A stretch of DNA of 5,909 bases. Origin: an uncultured Methylococcaceae bacterium (lineage in GTDB: Bacteria; Pseudomonadota; Gammaproteobacteria; Methylococcales; Methylomonadaceae). The stretch spans positions 1-5,909 of the forward strand of contig CAJAHC010000399.1 in the NCBI GenBank assembly GCA_903939355.1. The letters are read 5' to 3'. The notes under the pieces are model-generated. The model made no database searches. It had not been told where the DNA came from and was given only the letters and a program-made list of their open reading frames with translations. Positions 5,845 through 5,909 of this stretch are shown one piece after another (the stretch's first letter is position 1; every line of letters begins with the position of its first letter). Both the position numbers and the translations under genes were made by a program.

Positions 5845-5909
5845 TTAATCCCCCTTCCCAAGATACTCATTTAAGCTTTTATCAACTTCCACCTGTAACT
5901 CTTCAGGAC
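5845..5909 (-). CDS. Possible C-terminal end of a gene running off the right edge
   Basis: One - strand frame is open from the window edge to a TAA at 5847-5845 and encodes about 20 residues, PEELQVEVDKSLNEYLGKGD. The mixture of charged and aliphatic residues looks like a natural helical C-terminus. A second frame is open for 12 residues, and so short a piece can arise by chance. If real, the gene is on the same strand as the EF-hand gene, with a gap of about 225 bp. The family cannot be told. Confidence 0.35.
   Translation of the reverse strand, partial: PEELQVEVDKSLNEYLGKGD

Overview
The window looks like chromosomal DNA of a fairly low-GC Gram-negative bacterium, probably a gammaproteobacterium. 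The evidence is a classical type Va autotransporter with a C-terminal phenylalanine, Sec signal peptides, an RTX-repeat protein, and a tRNA-Asn(GUU) 3' half whose CCA is encoded in the DNA. No gene is distinctive enough to name a genus.

Left part (1-2723): a short leader, then an 857-residue autotransporter adhesin on the + strand. Its passenger is built from about 28-residue repeats; at the DNA level three consecutive copies are almost identical with an 84-bp period. The middle (2724-3172) is about 450 bp with no convincing gene and contains a striking G-rich motif made of two GGGGTGGGG blocks. Next, on the - strand, come a 331-residue RTX calcium-binding protein with an apparent Sec signal peptide (3173-4168) and a 91-residue secreted protein of unknown family (4403-4678).

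Right part (4789-5909): a 46-bp 3' fragment of a tRNA-Asn gene, followed on the - strand by a normal-looking intrinsic terminator, stops abruptly at the 5' edge of the anticodon loop. This is the typical footprint of a tyrosine-recombinase attachment site. The geometry places the integrated DNA to the right of about 4912. That side holds a short repeat-rich stretch, a 168-residue cytoplasmic-type protein with one EF-hand loop and a C-terminal glycine-zipper hydrophobic region, and possibly the end of another - strand gene running off the window.

The genes do not form an obvious operon: each has its own upstream gap and ribosome binding site. A loose theme is envelope or secreted proteins on the left side, and calcium-binding sequences (RTX and EF-hand) on both sides of the tRNA scar. 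No secretion machinery, integrase, CRISPR array or insertion sequence is visible. The best candidates for something undescribed are the tRNA-bounded right segment with its EF-hand/glycine-zipper protein, and the RTX protein with an N-terminal export signal.
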